The notes under the pieces were generated by a model. That model worked only from the letters and a program-made list of their open reading frames with translations. It did no database searches and was not told the DNA's origin. Positions 26,825-37,366 of a stretch of 64,000 nucleotides of DNA are shown here, one piece after another; the stretch's first letter is position 1; each line of letters starts with the position of its first letter. The DNA is from Pyrinomonadaceae bacterium. GTDB taxonomy: Bacteria > Acidobacteriota > Blastocatellia > Pyrinomonadales > Pyrinomonadaceae. Made by a program: the position numbers and the translations under genes. The stretch spans positions 1 through 64,000 of the forward strand of contig JAGOBH010000002.1 in the NCBI GenBank assembly GCA_017983495.1. Direction: 5' to 3'.

Positions 26825-28213
26825 ATGGCTGCACCAAACATCGAAACCATCGTCTCGCTCTCCAAGCGCCGCGGATTTGTGTATCCCGCCTCCGACATCT
26901 ACGGCGGGCTTGGCTCGTCGTGGGATTACGGGCCACTTGGGGTCGAACTCGCGAATAACATCAAACAGAGTTGGTGGCGTTGGGCCGTTTACGAACGGGA
27001 CGATGTCGAGGGAGTCGATTCGTCGATCATTCAGAACCGCAGCGTGTGGAAATACAGCGGTCACGAAGACACTTTCAGCGATCCGCTTGTCGATTGCCGC
27101 GACTGCAAGACGCGGCTGCGGGAAGACAAGCTTGATCGCAACGATGTAGGCAAGCCCGTCTGCTCGAACTGCGGTTCGACAAACCTGACGGAATCGCGTG
27201 CTTTCAATCTGATGTTCAAGACAACGGTCGGGGCCGCGTCGGATGACGACGATCCGATGGCCCTTGCATACCTGAGGCCTGAAACGGCGCAAGGCATTTT
27301 TATCAATTTCAAAAATGTGCTCGATACATCACGACGTAAGTTGCCGTTCGGCATTGCACAGATCGGTAAGGCATTTCGCAATGAAGTTACTCCAGGAAAC
27401 TTCATTTTCCGCACCCGCGAGTTTGAGCAAATGGAGATCGAGTATTTTTGCCGCCCCGAGGATGCGCCCCGAATTCATCAGGAATGGATCGACGCGTACG
27501 ATGAGTGGCTGGATTCTCTCGGTATTTCCCGCGAGAATATCGTTCATTACGAACAGACGAAAAAGGAACTCGCTCACTACAGCGATCGAACGGTCGATTT
27601 TCTTTACCGCTTTTTCCCTGAGCGTGAAGATGAGGAAAAGCAGTTCGACGAGTTGCTGGGCATCGCTAACCGAACGGATTACGACCTTCGCGTTCATTCT
27701 AAAAAGCCAGAAGATGCGGACGGCAAACGCATAAATCCGGATTCGACCGAGGATCTTTCGTATTTCGATCCGCAGACGAATGAGCGGTTTTATCCCTACT
27801 GCATCGAGCCTTCGATTGGCGTAAACCGGACACTGCTCGCCGTTTTGATGGACGCTTACACTGAGAGAACGAACGACAAAGGCGAGGTCCGTGTCATTCT
27901 AAAGCTCAAGCCGTCGCTCGCCCCGATAAAGGTCGCGGTGCTACCGCTCGCGAAAAACAATGAGGGCATCGTCACGCTTGCCAAGCAACTAAAACGACAC
28001 CTGCAGCCATCGATGCGTGCTGTTTACGACGACACAGGCGGCATTGGAAAGCTTTACGCAAGACAGGATGAGGTTGGTACGCCGTTCTGCGTGACGGTCG
28101 ATCACGAGTCGCTTGAGGACAATGCTGTTACCGTACGCGACCGTGATACGTGGGAGCAGGAACGAGTTAGCATTGCCGAGTTAAGGGAATATCTGCTAAA
28201 ACGGCTTCATTAA
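26825..28213 (+). CDS. glyS: Glycine--tRNA ligase, single-chain type
   Basis: The 462-residue product charges tRNA-Gly. It is the dimeric alpha2 type, not the alpha2-beta2 type. Motifs: SLSKRRGFVYPASDIYGG and WDYGPLGVEL at the start, a Cys pair zinc ribbon (CRDC ... CSNC), class II motif 2 (FRNEVTPGNFIFRTREFEQME in part) and PYCIEPSIGVNR (motif 3). The C-terminal anticodon-binding domain starts at about residue 370. I choose ATG 26825 by the family start; an ORF opens 66 bases earlier. Its stop is directly followed by the ATG of the next gene. Confidence 0.97.
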   Translation: MAAPNIETIVSLSKRRGFVYPASDIYGGLGSSWDYGPLGVELANNIKQSWWRWAVYERDDVEGVDSSIIQNRSVWKYSGHEDTFSDPLVDCRDCKTRLREDKLDRNDVGKPVCSNCGSTNLTESRAFNLMFKTTVGAASDDDDPMALAYLRPETAQGIFINFKNVLDTSRRKLPFGIAQIGKAFRNEVTPGNFIFRTREFEQMEIEYFCRPEDAPRIHQEWIDAYDEWLDSLGISRENIVHYEQTKKELAHYSDRTVDFLYRFFPEREDEEKQFDELLGIANRTDYDLRVHSKKPEDADGKRINPDSTEDLSYFDPQTNERFYPYCIEPSIGVNRTLLAVLMDAYTERTNDKGEVRVILKLKPSLAPIKVAVLPLAKNNEGIVTLAKQLKRHLQPSMRAVYDDTGGIGKLYARQDEVGTPFCVTVDHESLEDNAVTVRDRDTWEQERVSIAELREYLLKRLH

Positions 28214-29329
28214 ATGAAAGTCGACGGACTGTTCGATTCAAAACTCTTGCGATTTGGCGTCTCATTGGCGGCGGTGCTCTTAGCGACTGTTGGGTTGATG
28301 ACCATGGCCGGTCACGTCAACCTGATCACTGTTTCGCTCACTTTATTGCTCGTTGTTCTAACCACCGCAACGTTCTTTGGTCGTAACCCTGCATTGCTCG
28401 CTTCGTTTGTCGCGATGCTTTGTTTCAACTATTACTTCATCCCACCAGTCGGCACATGGCACATATCGGAATCGCAGAACCTGGTGGCATGGGCGGCGTT
28501 TACGTTGACGGCGATCATTGCGGGTGAACTTTCGGCCTATGCCAGACGACGGGCCCGTGAGGCTGAACGACTTTACGAAGAGCTCCAAAGGGCCTTCCAA
28601 GACGCAACCGAGGCGGCGGCACTCAAGCAAAGCGAGAAATTGAAATCGGCACTGCTTGATGCTGTTACTCATGATCTGAGGACACCTTTGACCTCGATCA
28701 AGGCCTCCGTAACCACGCTTCTCGACAGTGAAGGCGGGCACCGGACGATCGAACTCAGCAGCGAAGGCCGAGCCGAATTTCTGGACATCATTAACGAAGA
28801 GACGGACCGTCTGAACGGGTTTATCGAGAGCATGGTGCAGCTTGCTCGTGTTGAGGCCGGAGCGTCAGGGACGCCGGTTGCGTTTGCAAATGTTGAGGAG
28901 ATCATTACCATTGCACTGGAGCGTGCAGAAATGATCGCAGCCGGTCACCATCTGACGGTCAATGTAGAAAAAGAACTGCCGATGATTCGGGTCAACGCAC
29001 GGGCGATCGCCGAGGTCGTCTATAATTTGATCGAGAATGCGGCGAAGTATTCGCAGCCTGAAACGACGATCACTATAACTGCCGTCCAGCAAGGCAATAG
29101 CGTGCTTGTGTCGGTCGCGGACGAAGGAATAGGTATCCCGCCGGAGATGAGGGAAAAGGTCCTGGAAAAATTCGTTCGACTTGACAGTGGGCACTCGGAC
29201 GGACTTGGACTTGGCCTGGCGATCGCACGCGGTATTGTCGAAGCTCAGAACGGTAAGATCAAGATCGACTCGGGTGAGAATGAAATTGGGACAAAGGTGA
29301 CGTTGTGGCTGCCGATCGGAGAAGAATGA
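28214..29329 (+). CDS. Sensor histidine kinase, equivalent to the C-terminal half of KdpD
   Basis: The 371-residue product has four hydrophobic segments at residues about 10-105 (DUF4118 type, GRNPALLASFVAMLCFNYYF), a coiled linker, then HisKA with the phospho-acceptor His153 in VTHDLRTPLTSI, and a HATPase domain with NLIENAAKYS, DEGIGIPPEMREKVLEKF in part and GLGLGLAIARGIV. This is the layout of the last half of KdpD. It lacks the N-terminal KdpD/Usp domains, which lie in a separate gene at 38043. The ATG follows the glyS stop directly. The kdpE start overlaps its stop by 4 bases. Confidence 0.88.
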   Translation: MKVDGLFDSKLLRFGVSLAAVLLATVGLMTMAGHVNLITVSLTLLLVVLTTATFFGRNPALLASFVAMLCFNYYFIPPVGTWHISESQNLVAWAAFTLTAIIAGELSAYARRRAREAERLYEELQRAFQDATEAAALKQSEKLKSALLDAVTHDLRTPLTSIKASVTTLLDSEGGHRTIELSSEGRAEFLDIINEETDRLNGFIESMVQLARVEAGASGTPVAFANVEEIITIALERAEMIAAGHHLTVNVEKELPMIRVNARAIAEVVYNLIENAAKYSQPETTITITAVQQGNSVLVSVADEGIGIPPEMREKVLEKFVRLDSGHSDGLGLGLAIARGIVEAQNGKIKIDSGENEIGTKVTLWLPIGEE

Positions 29330-30021
29330 GCGAACCCAAGAAAGTACTAGTCGTGGATGATGAATCACAGATCACTCGGGTCTTGCGGCACAGCCTTGCC
29401 GCACACCGCTACGATGTCCGTACCGCCGCGGATGGCCTGTCTGCACTTGAGACATTTCGAGATTGGCACCCGGACCTGATAATAACGGATCTTCAGATGC
29501 CGGAGATGGACGGGATCGAACTCTGTCGCGAAATCAGAAAACTCTCAACACTGCCGATCATTGTTCTCTCGGTCAAAGGGGAAGAGAGGACGAAAGTTGC
29601 CGCTCTCGACGCCGGTGCAGACGACTATGTCTTAAAGCCGTTTGGGATCGACGAACTCTTGGCACGTGTGCGGGCCGCACTTCGTCGAACGCCCGAGCAG
29701 CCGGCGGAAAAAACGTCAAAATATGAAGACGGCGATTTTATGATCGACCCTTCGACCCGTGAGGTGGTGGTAAAAGGCGAGTCGGTACATCTGACGCCAA
29801 AGGAGTTTGACCTTCTGATATTCCTCTTTCAGAACCGAAATAGGGTGGTCACGCATCGGGCGATCCTTACGGCTGTATGGGGCGGCAATTTTACCGAGCA
29901 AACTGAATATCTGCGGGTTTTCGTTGGGCAGCTTCGCAAAAAGGTGGAAAAAGATCCATCACAGCCGCGCTATCTGCGCACGGAACCTTGGGTTGGATAC
30001 CGATTCGATCCCTTCGGCTAA
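29326..30021 (+). CDS. kdpE: Response regulator, KdpE-type
   Basis: The 231-residue product has a receiver domain with DD at residues 11-12, phospho-acceptor Asp55 ([12 protein letters not shown]) and KPF, then an OmpR/PhoB winged-helix domain ([26 protein letters not shown] in part, and [25 protein letters not shown] in part). KdpE activates kdp transcription under low potassium. ATGA overlap with the kinase gene suggests one operon. I start at ATG 29326. Its stop overlaps the end of a convergent permease gene by 4 bases. Confidence 0.9.
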   Translation: MSEPKKVLVVDDESQITRVLRHSLAAHRYDVRTAADGLSALETFRDWHPDLIITDLQMPEMDGIELCREIRKLSTLPIIVLSVKGEERTKVAALDAGADDYVLKPFGIDELLARVRAALRRTPEQPAEKTSKYEDGDFMIDPSTREVVVKGESVHLTPKEFDLLIFLFQNRNRVVTHRAILTAVWGGNFTEQTEYLRVFVGQLRKKVEKDPSQPRYLRTEPWVGYRFDPFG

Positions 30022-31940
30022 CCGCCAACGTGGACGCTCGGCCGCAATTCGGGATCGGGCTCTGCCTGTCTCAGTATCTCTCGGGTCACCGGAGCGGTAT
30101 CGCCTTCGCCGAATAGAATGTATCGGATCATGTACTTGATCGGGTTCCCCTCGCTCCAACCAAAATAAACGTGCGGTGTCTTGGCGGTCATGTCACGTAA
30201 TTTCAATAGCAAACCTGCGATCGCATTGGGCACCGCAGGTGCGTGCGTCCTGAGGATCCGGAATCCGGCTATATCTACCCCGCTAACGTATAATTTGCCG
30301 GTAAACTCCGATGCATCGCCGATCTCGATCTCGTAAAACAATATTGGATCGCTCGCCGGAATGTGGTTATCGACGCGTTTTTCGTGTTCCTTAAACCGAT
30401 ATTCAGTTTGGTCGCCAGACTCGCGGCGGTTTGCCACAATACGGATCTCTCCCCCGGCCATGTCCTCGATAAACTGAAGAGCGGTGGAATCAAATTCGAT
30501 CTTTTGAATGCGCAGTTCGGTGGTTCGCAACACTCGCGAGACAAACGACGCGACCACGATAGCCAAAATGAAAAGCGAAGCGATCTTAATGCCATCGGGA
30601 CGCTCGACGATATTGGTGATGGTCGTGTAGGCAAAAACTAGAGCGATAAAGAGATAGATCCACTTAATGCCTTGTTTACGGACCCAGGCCGAGATGGTAA
30701 CCGCGATAGCCGCAGATGTCATCAGCACCAAAACGCCTGTCGCATATGCTCCGCCCTGAGCCTCGACATTTGCCTCGAAGATAACTGTGATCGCAAAGCA
30801 GATGACGGCGAAAATTATCACCAACGGCCGCGTGGCGCGTGCCCAGTTTGGGGCCATGCCGTATCGAGGCAGATATCGGGGCACGATATTTAGCAAGCCG
30901 GCCATTGCCGAGGCTCCGGCAAACCACAAGATCAGGATCGTACTGATGTCGTAGGCAGTGCCGAAGATCTCGCCGAGATACTCGTGAGCGAGGAAGGCAA
31001 GGGCACGGCCCGATGCTTTGCCGCCGTGTTCAAACTCGTGCGGCGGTATCAAGACGCTCGTGATGAAACTGCTGCAAATGAGAAAAAAGCTCATTATCAA
31101 CGCAGCGGTACGGAGCAGCTTTTTCGTCTTTTCGATGCGGTTCGGATTATCGATCAGCGGCATTACGGCAACGCCGGTCTCAAAGCCGGAGAGGCCGAGA
31201 GCAAGTTTTGGAAACACCAGCAACGACAATCCGATGATCATCAGTATGCTCTGTGGTGCGCCCGTTCGCGTCGTGAAGAGTGCGTTTTTCCAATTCTCCA
31301 GCGTCGACGGATCAATATAAATGTGGTACATTCCGGAGACTATCACCACCAGATTCAGAGCTAGATAGGCAATGACCAAAACGACGGCAATACCGATCGC
31401 TTCCTTAAATCCCTTTAGAAACACTGCCGCAAGCACCGTGATCATCAGCAACGTGAAAATTATAGGATGATCGAGGGCGGGAATATTCGCTTCCACGAAC
31501 GGATTATGGATCACATGCTGCGATGCGTCGGCGGCCGAAAGTGTAATGGTGATGACAAAGTCCGTGGCGACAAAACCAAGCAAAGCGAGGACGAAGAGCT
31601 TGCTTTTCCAACGCGAGAGCAAGGACTCGAGCATCGAGATCGATCCCTGTCCACGCGGGCTTTCGGTCGCTACCCGATTGTAGATAGGCAATGCTCCAAA
31701 CAGCGTCAGCATTACCAGGATAAGCGTCGCGATCGGTGACAGGACGCCTGCGGCAGCGAATGCGATGCCGGGTTGATAACCCAGAGTGGAGAAATAATCG
31801 ACACCCGTCAGACACATCACTTGCCACCAGGCGTGTTTTGGGTGATGTGCCTTCGCCGTAAATGCAGCGTCCGGTTGCCGGGCACCCTGCATTAGCCAAT
31901 TTCTAAACCCGCCCTTCGAACTGCCATTGATCGAACTCAT
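30018..31940 (-). CDS. APC-superfamily permease with C-terminal soluble domain
   Basis: The 640-residue product has about 12 hydrophobic segments over residues 30-465 and a soluble C-terminal part of some 170 residues. It starts near [16 protein letters not shown], which fits the first helix of APC permeases. The substrate is not known from sequence. Its place between kdpE and the kdp operon, and its length with a soluble tail, fit a potassium or amino acid transporter; B. subtilis KimA has a similar layout, but I see no strong resemblance. It lacks a clear Shine-Dalgarno; a hairpin lies upstream. Confidence 0.75.
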   Translation of the reverse strand: MSSINGSSKGGFRNWLMQGARQPDAAFTAKAHHPKHAWWQVMCLTGVDYFSTLGYQPGIAFAAAGVLSPIATLILVMLTLFGALPIYNRVATESPRGQGSISMLESLLSRWKSKLFVLALLGFVATDFVITITLSAADASQHVIHNPFVEANIPALDHPIIFTLLMITVLAAVFLKGFKEAIGIAVVLVIAYLALNLVVIVSGMYHIYIDPSTLENWKNALFTTRTGAPQSILMIIGLSLLVFPKLALGLSGFETGVAVMPLIDNPNRIEKTKKLLRTAALIMSFFLICSSFITSVLIPPHEFEHGGKASGRALAFLAHEYLGEIFGTAYDISTILILWFAGASAMAGLLNIVPRYLPRYGMAPNWARATRPLVIIFAVICFAITVIFEANVEAQGGAYATGVLVLMTSAAIAVTISAWVRKQGIKWIYLFIALVFAYTTITNIVERPDGIKIASLFILAIVVASFVSRVLRTTELRIQKIEFDSTALQFIEDMAGGEIRIVANRRESGDQTEYRFKEHEKRVDNHIPASDPILFYEIEIGDASEFTGKLYVSGVDIAGFRILRTHAPAVPNAIAGLLLKLRDMTAKTPHVYFGWSEGNPIKYMIRYILFGEGDTAPVTREILRQAEPDPELRPSVHVGG

Positions 31941-31952
31941 AAAACATAATTA

Positions 31953-31981
31953 AGGCACGGCCACCCGAAATGACCGCGCCT
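31953..31981 (-). promoter_or_regulatory. Leader hairpin upstream of the APC permease
   Basis: On the minus strand AGGCGCGGTCA pairs with TGGCCGTGCCT (11 positions, all paired counting two G-T) around a 7-base loop. It ends 12 bases before the ATG at 31940. There is no Shine-Dalgarno between hairpin and ATG. No known riboswitch was recognised. Confidence 0.6.
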
Positions 31982-32038
31982 CGTTTGCTCAGATGCTGAA
32001 TACTCCACACAGAACACTCATAGCTTATCTCCGTCTAT

Positions 32039-32071
32039 GTAAAGATTCCGTAAAGAAGTCGTAAAAAAATC
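32039..32071. promoter_or_regulatory. Tandem 11-bp direct repeats, candidate KdpE operator
   Basis: Three copies with an exact 11-bp period: GTAAAGATTCC (32039), GTAAAGAAGTC (32050) and GTAAAAAAATC (32061). Two more copies with the same period lie inverted at 32111-32131 (ATAAAAAGTTC then GTAAAGATT on the minus strand). OmpR-family regulators bind tandem sites of about 10-11 bp, so this fits KdpE acting on both divergent genes. The assignment is an inference. Confidence 0.6.
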
Positions 32072-32208
32072 ATAATGGAAGATCCGAACACCGGCGAAAC
32101 AGCAGGCGCAAATCTTTACGAACTTTTTATGCAAGCCTTACTCATTTCTTAGCGCGCCGAGAGTAATCTCAGAACTGTCAGGCCCCAAAGAGCCTCACGG
32201 AGGACACG

Positions 32209-32508
32209 ATGAATAGCGATGAAAAAGTTAACACGAGCAGGATCGAGGCTTCGGCCAGAGAGAATAGCCGTTCAGCATATCGACTGAGGCGCTCAATTTT
32301 GAGCCCGTTATTGTGTTCGGTGCTAGCGACAATGGGCTTATTCGGAGGCATTTCAGCACTGTTCAGCGGCCTTATTTGTGTGATCCTCCATGCCCTCGTG
32401 AACAATGACACCGCGTTTGACAGTGTCGGTACAGTATTACTCATATCAGCGATACCGATGATCCTCATTGGTTCAATATTCTTAGACGAGATCGAGAAAA
32501 GTAAATGA
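32209..32508 (+). CDS. Small membrane protein at the start of the kdp operon
   Basis: The 99-residue product has a basic N-terminus and two hydrophobic segments, about residues 30-62 (SPLLCSVLATMGLFGG ...) and 72-93 (VGTVLLISAIPMILIG). The family is not recognised. GGAGG at 32199 is the ribosome binding site. It overlaps the next gene by 4 bases (ATGA), and the KdpE-like repeats lie about 140 bases upstream, so it is probably the first gene of the kdp transcript. Confidence 0.7.
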   Translation: MNSDEKVNTSRIEASARENSRSAYRLRRSILSPLLCSVLATMGLFGGISALFSGLICVILHALVNNDTAFDSVGTVLLISAIPMILIGSIFLDEIEKSK

Positions 32509-33206
32509 ATAGGCCAATAGTTTGCGTGGCGATCCTGCTTGGATCTGCAATTTTTGTCAGCGCTCAACAGACGATATTTAACGTTCCAACGACCGATGTC
32601 CTCGGTCGTGGACAGGTTTATGTGGAGTTCGATGCGGCATTTAAGGTGGATAAGACCAATCAGTACGGACGGTTTTCGAGCTTTGTGCCGAGGGTCGTCG
32701 TCGGTCTTGGCGGCAATGTCGAAGTTGGGTTGAATGTGTCAGGCAATATACAGCCGGGAAGCGATTCGACAGTTCTCGTTCCAAGTGTCAAATGGAAGTT
32801 TTTCGAAAACAAGAAAAAGGATACGGCGTTGATCGCCGGGACGAATATTTATATTCCTATACGAAATCGAAGCTACACCGCCGGAACCTACTCGTACCTT
32901 GCGGTCAGCAAAACGATCAATAAGACGCGATTAACCGCCGGCGGATATGTAGCTAGCAAGAATGTTCTTGCACCGACGGCGGTTCGGACCGGGGGACTAT
33001 TTGGAGTTGAACAATCGATAAATAGTAAATTCTCAATTGCTGCGGATTGGATCAGCGGCAGGCATGCGGCGGGGTATTTCACTCCGGGCGTCATTTATAA
33101 GCCGCATCCCAAAGTTACGACCTATTTTTCATACTCGATCGGAAATGACCAGGCAGCAAAGGGAAACCACTATTTCCTTTTTGAACTTGGCTACAACTTT
33201 AACTGA
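32505..33206 (+). CDS. Outer membrane beta-barrel protein in the kdp operon
   Basis: The 233-residue product has a signal peptide (residues 1-20, cleaved near VSAQ) and then alternating strands typical of an outer-membrane barrel (VYVEFDAAFKV, VVVGLGGNVEVGLNVSG, TTYFSYSIGND, FLFELGYNFN). The last residue is Asn preceded by Phe, near the usual aromatic end signal. The family was not recognised. Its place before kdpF suggests a porin that lets potassium through the outer membrane; this is inference. Confidence 0.7.
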   Translation: MNRPIVCVAILLGSAIFVSAQQTIFNVPTTDVLGRGQVYVEFDAAFKVDKTNQYGRFSSFVPRVVVGLGGNVEVGLNVSGNIQPGSDSTVLVPSVKWKFFENKKKDTALIAGTNIYIPIRNRSYTAGTYSYLAVSKTINKTRLTAGGYVASKNVLAPTAVRTGGLFGVEQSINSKFSIAADWISGRHAAGYFTPGVIYKPHPKVTTYFSYSIGNDQAAKGNHYFLFELGYNFN

Positions 33207-33219
33207 GAGGTAACAGGCA

Positions 33220-33324
33220 ATGCTTGATCTTATTTTTATCGGTGTGATCGTTGGGTTTTATATTATCGCGATCATTTATATCGCAGGTTGCGGAAGGTTA
33301 CGCAAAGGAGCGAAAAGCGAATGA
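33220..33324 (+). CDS. Very small membrane protein before kdpF
   Basis: This 34-residue frame (ATG 33220, TGA 33322-33324) encodes one hydrophobic helix (LDLIFIGVIVGFYIIAIIYI) and a basic tail GCGRLRKGAKSE. Its stop overlaps the ATG of kdpF (ATGA). It is too short for most gene finders. Function unknown; position suggests a Kdp subunit. Confidence 0.6.
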   Translation: MLDLIFIGVIVGFYIIAIIYIAGCGRLRKGAKSE

Positions 33325-33410
33325 GTTGGGAATCTGTGTTGGCGTCGGCGTGTGCCGCCGCCCTAATGATCTATTTGGTTTACGCGCTATTACGCCCTGA
33401 AAGATTTTAA
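33321..33410 (+). CDS. kdpF: Potassium-transporting ATPase subunit KdpF
   Basis: The 29-residue single-helix product ends in LVYALLRPERF, the hallmark of KdpF (YLVYALLRPE). KdpF stabilises the KdpABC complex in the inner membrane. Its TAA shares one base with the kdpA ATG, so translation is probably coupled. It starts with ATG 33321, overlapping the small ORF before it. Confidence 0.9.
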   Translation: MSWESVLASACAAALMIYLVYALLRPERF

Positions 33411-35218
33411 TGGCTATGACAATCAACGGAGTATTACAAATTATTGCGTTTATCGTCGCGATCGCACTGCTCACAAAACCGATGGGGATGTTTCTCGTGC
33501 AGGTATACGACGGCGGCAAGACCTTTCTCGACTTTGCCATTAAACCGGTTGAGAAGATGATCTATCGGTTGACCCGGGTGGATCCGGCTATAGAGATGAA
33601 CTGGAAGAAATACGGCATCGCTATGTTGTTGTTCAGTCTCGTGTCGACGCTTGTTCTTTATGCGCTGCAGCGGTTTCAGTACTCTTTACCGCTCAATCCG
33701 CAGGAGATGTCGGGTCTCTCGGAGCATTTGTCCTTCAATACGGCGGTTTCGTTTGTGACCAATACAAACTGGCAATCGTACGGCGGCGAATCAACGATGA
33801 GCTATCTGACGCAAGTGGCGGGATTGGGGGTGCAGAACTTTAAGTCCGCAGCCGTCGGCATGGCCCTGGCCGCGGCATTTATCCGCGGCATTTCGCGTTT
33901 TGAGACCGATAAGCTCGGTAACTTTTGGGTCGACCTGACACGGGGAACGCTATATGTGCTGCTGCCATTCTCATTCGTTGCGGCTATTTTCTTTGTCTCC
34001 CAGGGCGTTGTCCAAAATTTCAAGCCGTATGACACGGCACAGATGATCGATGTGAGAACCATCCAGGTAGAAAAGAAGGACGCTGACGGCACGGTTGTAA
34101 AAGATGAAAAAGGCGAGAGCGTAAAGCAAGACCTTATCGTAGATGCACAGACGATCGCCCAAGGACCGGTCGCGTCGCAACTTGCGATAAAGATGCTCGG
34201 CACTAATGGCGGCGGATTTTTTAACGCCAATTCGGCACATCCTTATGAAAATCCGACTCCGTTCTCGAATTTTGTACAGATGCTGCTCATCTTTCTGATT
34301 CCCGCGGGCTTTACATACATGCTTGGCAGAATGGTCAGATCGCAGGGACATGGGTGGGCCGTATTTGGAGCGATGGCGTTACTGTTCATAGTCGGTGTTA
34401 CGACGTTGTATTGGGCCGAGTCGCGGGGAAATCCACTGTATCCGACGACTGTCGATCAACAGGTTGTCGGCGGCAATTTTGAGGGAAAGGAAGTGCGGTT
34501 CGGGGTCGCGAACTCGGCACTGTTTGCGACCGTTACGACCGACGCCTCGTGCGGCGCCGTCAACTCAATGCATGACAGCTTTACGCCGATCGGCGGACTT
34601 GTGCCGCTCGTGAATATCATGCTCGGCGAGGTCATCTTTGGCGGCGTCGGCGCGGGAATGTACGGAATTCTGGTCATGATCATCCTTACGGTCTTTATCG
34701 CCGGCCTTATGGTCGGTCGCACACCGGAATATCTCGGTAAAAAGATCGAGGCTTACGATATTCAAATGGGAATGCTTTATCTACTGATCTTTCCGCTGAT
34801 AATACTCGGATTGGCCGCGATCTCGGCAGTTGCGACAGAATTTGGTCTGACATCGCTTAACAATGCAGGAGCGCATGGGTTGTCCGAGATCATCTACGCG
34901 TTTACCTCGGGAACGGGCAACAACGGTTCGGCGTTCGCAGGCCTGAACGCAAACACGCTCTGGTATAACACGACGCTTGGTGTGGCGATGTTGATCGGAA
35001 GGTTCTTTATGATCATTCCGATGCTGGCGATCGCCGGAAACCTGGCGGGCAAGAAGTTGATACCGCCGAGTTTGGGGACGTTTCCGGTCAACACGGTGCT
35101 CTTTAGCGTGTTGCTTGTGAGCATTGTGATAATCGTCGGGGCACTGACGTTCTTTCCGGCGCTGAGCTTGTCGCCGATACTCGAGCATTTCCAGATGGTT
35201 AACGGGCAAACCTTTTAG
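33410..35218 (+). CDS. kdpA: Potassium-transporting ATPase subunit KdpA
   Basis: The 602-residue product forms the potassium pore of the KdpFABC pump. It shows the family motifs [19 protein letters not shown] in part (selectivity filter region), [25 protein letters not shown] in part and [12 protein letters not shown]. About ten hydrophobic segments are seen. Length is close to the usual 560-600. It is followed by a repeat-filled gap before kdpB. Confidence 0.97.
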   Translation: MAMTINGVLQIIAFIVAIALLTKPMGMFLVQVYDGGKTFLDFAIKPVEKMIYRLTRVDPAIEMNWKKYGIAMLLFSLVSTLVLYALQRFQYSLPLNPQEMSGLSEHLSFNTAVSFVTNTNWQSYGGESTMSYLTQVAGLGVQNFKSAAVGMALAAAFIRGISRFETDKLGNFWVDLTRGTLYVLLPFSFVAAIFFVSQGVVQNFKPYDTAQMIDVRTIQVEKKDADGTVVKDEKGESVKQDLIVDAQTIAQGPVASQLAIKMLGTNGGGFFNANSAHPYENPTPFSNFVQMLLIFLIPAGFTYMLGRMVRSQGHGWAVFGAMALLFIVGVTTLYWAESRGNPLYPTTVDQQVVGGNFEGKEVRFGVANSALFATVTTDASCGAVNSMHDSFTPIGGLVPLVNIMLGEVIFGGVGAGMYGILVMIILTVFIAGLMVGRTPEYLGKKIEAYDIQMGMLYLLIFPLIILGLAAISAVATEFGLTSLNNAGAHGLSEIIYAFTSGTGNNGSAFAGLNANTLWYNTTLGVAMLIGRFFMIIPMLAIAGNLAGKKLIPPSLGTFPVNTVLFSVLLVSIVIIVGALTFFPALSLSPILEHFQMVNGQTF

Positions 35219-35291
35219 TTCGTGGTTCGTTGTTGGTTGTTCGTCGCAAAAATTGCAGACGGCAACCAACCACGAATTACGAACTACGAAC
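35217..35291 (+). repeat. Word-repeat inverted repeat in the kdpA-kdpB gap
   Basis: GTTGGTTG (35232-35239) pairs with CAACCAAC (35263-35270). The flanking words (AGTTCGTGGTTCG to the left, CACGAATTACGAACTACG to the right) extend the pairing imperfectly to the edges. The left edge starts within the kdpA stop codon. It is the same type of element as in the ribosomal gaps. Confidence 0.85.
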
Positions 35292-35298
35292 AAAAATA

Positions 35299-37347
35299 AT
35301 GAAAAACGCAATTTCAATTTGGGATAAGAACATAATCCAGCAGGCGGTCGCGGGTTCGATCACGAAACTCGATCCGCGGAAAATGCTGAAGAATCCGGTG
35401 ATGTTTGTGGTTGAGGCCGGAGCGACGTTTCTGACGCTGCGGATGATCGCGAATCTTATTTCGCCAACCGCCGACAGCGCTTTCGGTTTTGAGTTGCAGA
35501 TAACGCTGTGGCTTTGGTTCACGGTATTGTTTGCAAACTTTGCCGAGGCAATGGCCGAAGGACGAGGCAAGGCACAGGCGGATACGCTTCGGAAATCGAG
35601 GACCGAAACGACAGCAACATTGATCGAGGCGGATGGTACGCAGCGTTCGGTCGCCGCACCGGATCTGAGGAAAGGCGACATCGTTTATGTCGTCGCGGGT
35701 GAATTCATTCCAGGTGACGGCGAGATCGTCGAAGGCGTGGCATCGGTTGACGAATCGGCCATCACGGGCGAATCAGCACCGGTGATCCGCGAATCGGGCG
35801 GTGACCGTTCGGCAGTTACGGGCGGAACACGAGTGCTGTCGGACTGGATCAAGGTGAAGATCACGTCGAATCCGGGTGAGACATTCATCGATCGGATGAT
35901 CGCTCTGGTCGAAGGTGCCGCTCGGCAAAAGACACCAAATGAGATCGCACTAAATATTCTGCTTGCGGGTCTAACGATCGTCTTTCTGCTTGCCGTTGTG
36001 ACGTTGCAGCCGTTTGCGATCTACTCGAACGCTCCGCAAACGATCTTTGTATTGATCTCATTATTGGTCTGCCTTATCCCAACGACGATAGGCGGGTTGC
36101 TCTCAGCGATCGGCATTGCCGGTATGGATCGCCTTATTCAGCATAATGTTTTGGCCATGAGCGGCCGCGCGGTCGAAGCGGCCGGCGATGTGAATACGCT
36201 ATTGCTCGACAAAACCGGCACGATAACGCTCGGCAATCGGCAGGCGAGCGAGTTCATTCCGCTGAAGGGCATCAATGCCGAGGATTTTGCCGACGCGGCA
36301 CAGCTTTCGTCGCTGGCTGACGAAACTCCGGAGGGACGTTCGATCATCGTTTATGCGAAGGAAAAGTACGGCCTTCGGGGAAGGGAAATACACGAACTTG
36401 GAGAAGGTCGGGCCGAATTTATCGCGTTCACGGCACAAACGCGAATGTCGGGGGTCAATTTTGACGGGCGTCAGATCCGCAAAGGTGCGGTTGATGCGAT
36501 CGAGAAATACATATTAAGTGGTGGTCAGCAGTCGCCTGCCGAACTTCGCGAGGTCGTCGAACGCATCGCACGTGCGGGCGGGACGCCTCTTGTTGTAGCC
36601 GACAATCACAAGCCGCTTGGCGTCATTTATCTTAAAGACATCGTAAAAGGGGGCATGCGCGAGCGTTTCAATCAGCTTCGTCAGATGGGAATTAAGACCG
36701 TAATGATAACCGGAGACAATCCTCTGACGGCGGCTTCGATCGCGAACGAAGCGGGAGTTGACGATTTTCTTGCCGAGGCAACACCTGAAGATAAAATGGC
36801 GCTTATCAAACGCGAACAGGCCGAGGGCAAACTCGTCGCAATGACCGGCGACGGAACAAATGACGCTCCTGCGCTTGCTCAAGCCGACGTCGGCGTGGCG
36901 ATGAATACGGGAACGCAGGCTGCTAAAGAGGCCGGAAACATGGTAGACCTCGACAGCGACCCGACCAAACTGATCGAGGTCGTCGAGATCGGCAAGCAGT
37001 TGCTGATGACACGCGGAGCATTGACCACATTTTCGATCGCGAACGATGTTGCCAAATACTTCGCGATCATTCCGGCGATGTTTGCGGCGACCTTTCCGGT
37101 GCTAGACGCACTTAATATTATGGGCCTTAAGACGCCTCAATCCGCGATTCTCTCGGCGGTCATATTCAACGCTCTGGTGATAGTTGTGTTGATTCCGTTG
37201 GCACTAAAGGGTGTCAAGTATCGGCCGATGTCGGCTTCGAAACTGCTCCAAAGGAATATCCTGATCTATGGCCTTGGCGGGATCGTGGCACCGTTTATTG
37301 GAATCAAATTGATCGACCTATTGATCACGACGTTAGGGTTAGCGTAA
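35299..37347 (+). CDS. kdpB: Potassium-transporting ATPase ATP-binding subunit KdpB
   Basis: This P-type ATPase hydrolyses ATP for potassium uptake. The 682-residue product has [14 protein letters not shown], the phosphorylation site [24 protein letters not shown], and [21 protein letters not shown] in part. I choose ATG 35299 ([16 protein letters not shown]), past the word repeat; the ORF opens 69 bases earlier inside the repeat. No strong ribosome binding site is seen. Confidence 0.97.
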   Translation: MKNAISIWDKNIIQQAVAGSITKLDPRKMLKNPVMFVVEAGATFLTLRMIANLISPTADSAFGFELQITLWLWFTVLFANFAEAMAEGRGKAQADTLRKSRTETTATLIEADGTQRSVAAPDLRKGDIVYVVAGEFIPGDGEIVEGVASVDESAITGESAPVIRESGGDRSAVTGGTRVLSDWIKVKITSNPGETFIDRMIALVEGAARQKTPNEIALNILLAGLTIVFLLAVVTLQPFAIYSNAPQTIFVLISLLVCLIPTTIGGLLSAIGIAGMDRLIQHNVLAMSGRAVEAAGDVNTLLLDKTGTITLGNRQASEFIPLKGINAEDFADAAQLSSLADETPEGRSIIVYAKEKYGLRGREIHELGEGRAEFIAFTAQTRMSGVNFDGRQIRKGAVDAIEKYILSGGQQSPAELREVVERIARAGGTPLVVADNHKPLGVIYLKDIVKGGMRERFNQLRQMGIKTVMITGDNPLTAASIANEAGVDDFLAEATPEDKMALIKREQAEGKLVAMTGDGTNDAPALAQADVGVAMNTGTQAAKEAGNMVDLDSDPTKLIEVVEIGKQLLMTRGALTTFSIANDVAKYFAIIPAMFAATFPVLDALNIMGLKTPQSAILSAVIFNALVIVVLIPLALKGVKYRPMSASKLLQRNILIYGLGGIVAPFIGIKLIDLLITTLGLA

Positions 37348-37366
37348 GGCGGAACTCAATATCTAT

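Noticed and set aside
26703-26936. Minus-strand frame ending MADGLSLELKRLRL at the glyS upstream gap
   Set aside because: It overlaps the glyS N-terminus, no ribosome binding site or family was recognised, and the region is explained by a terminator hairpin.
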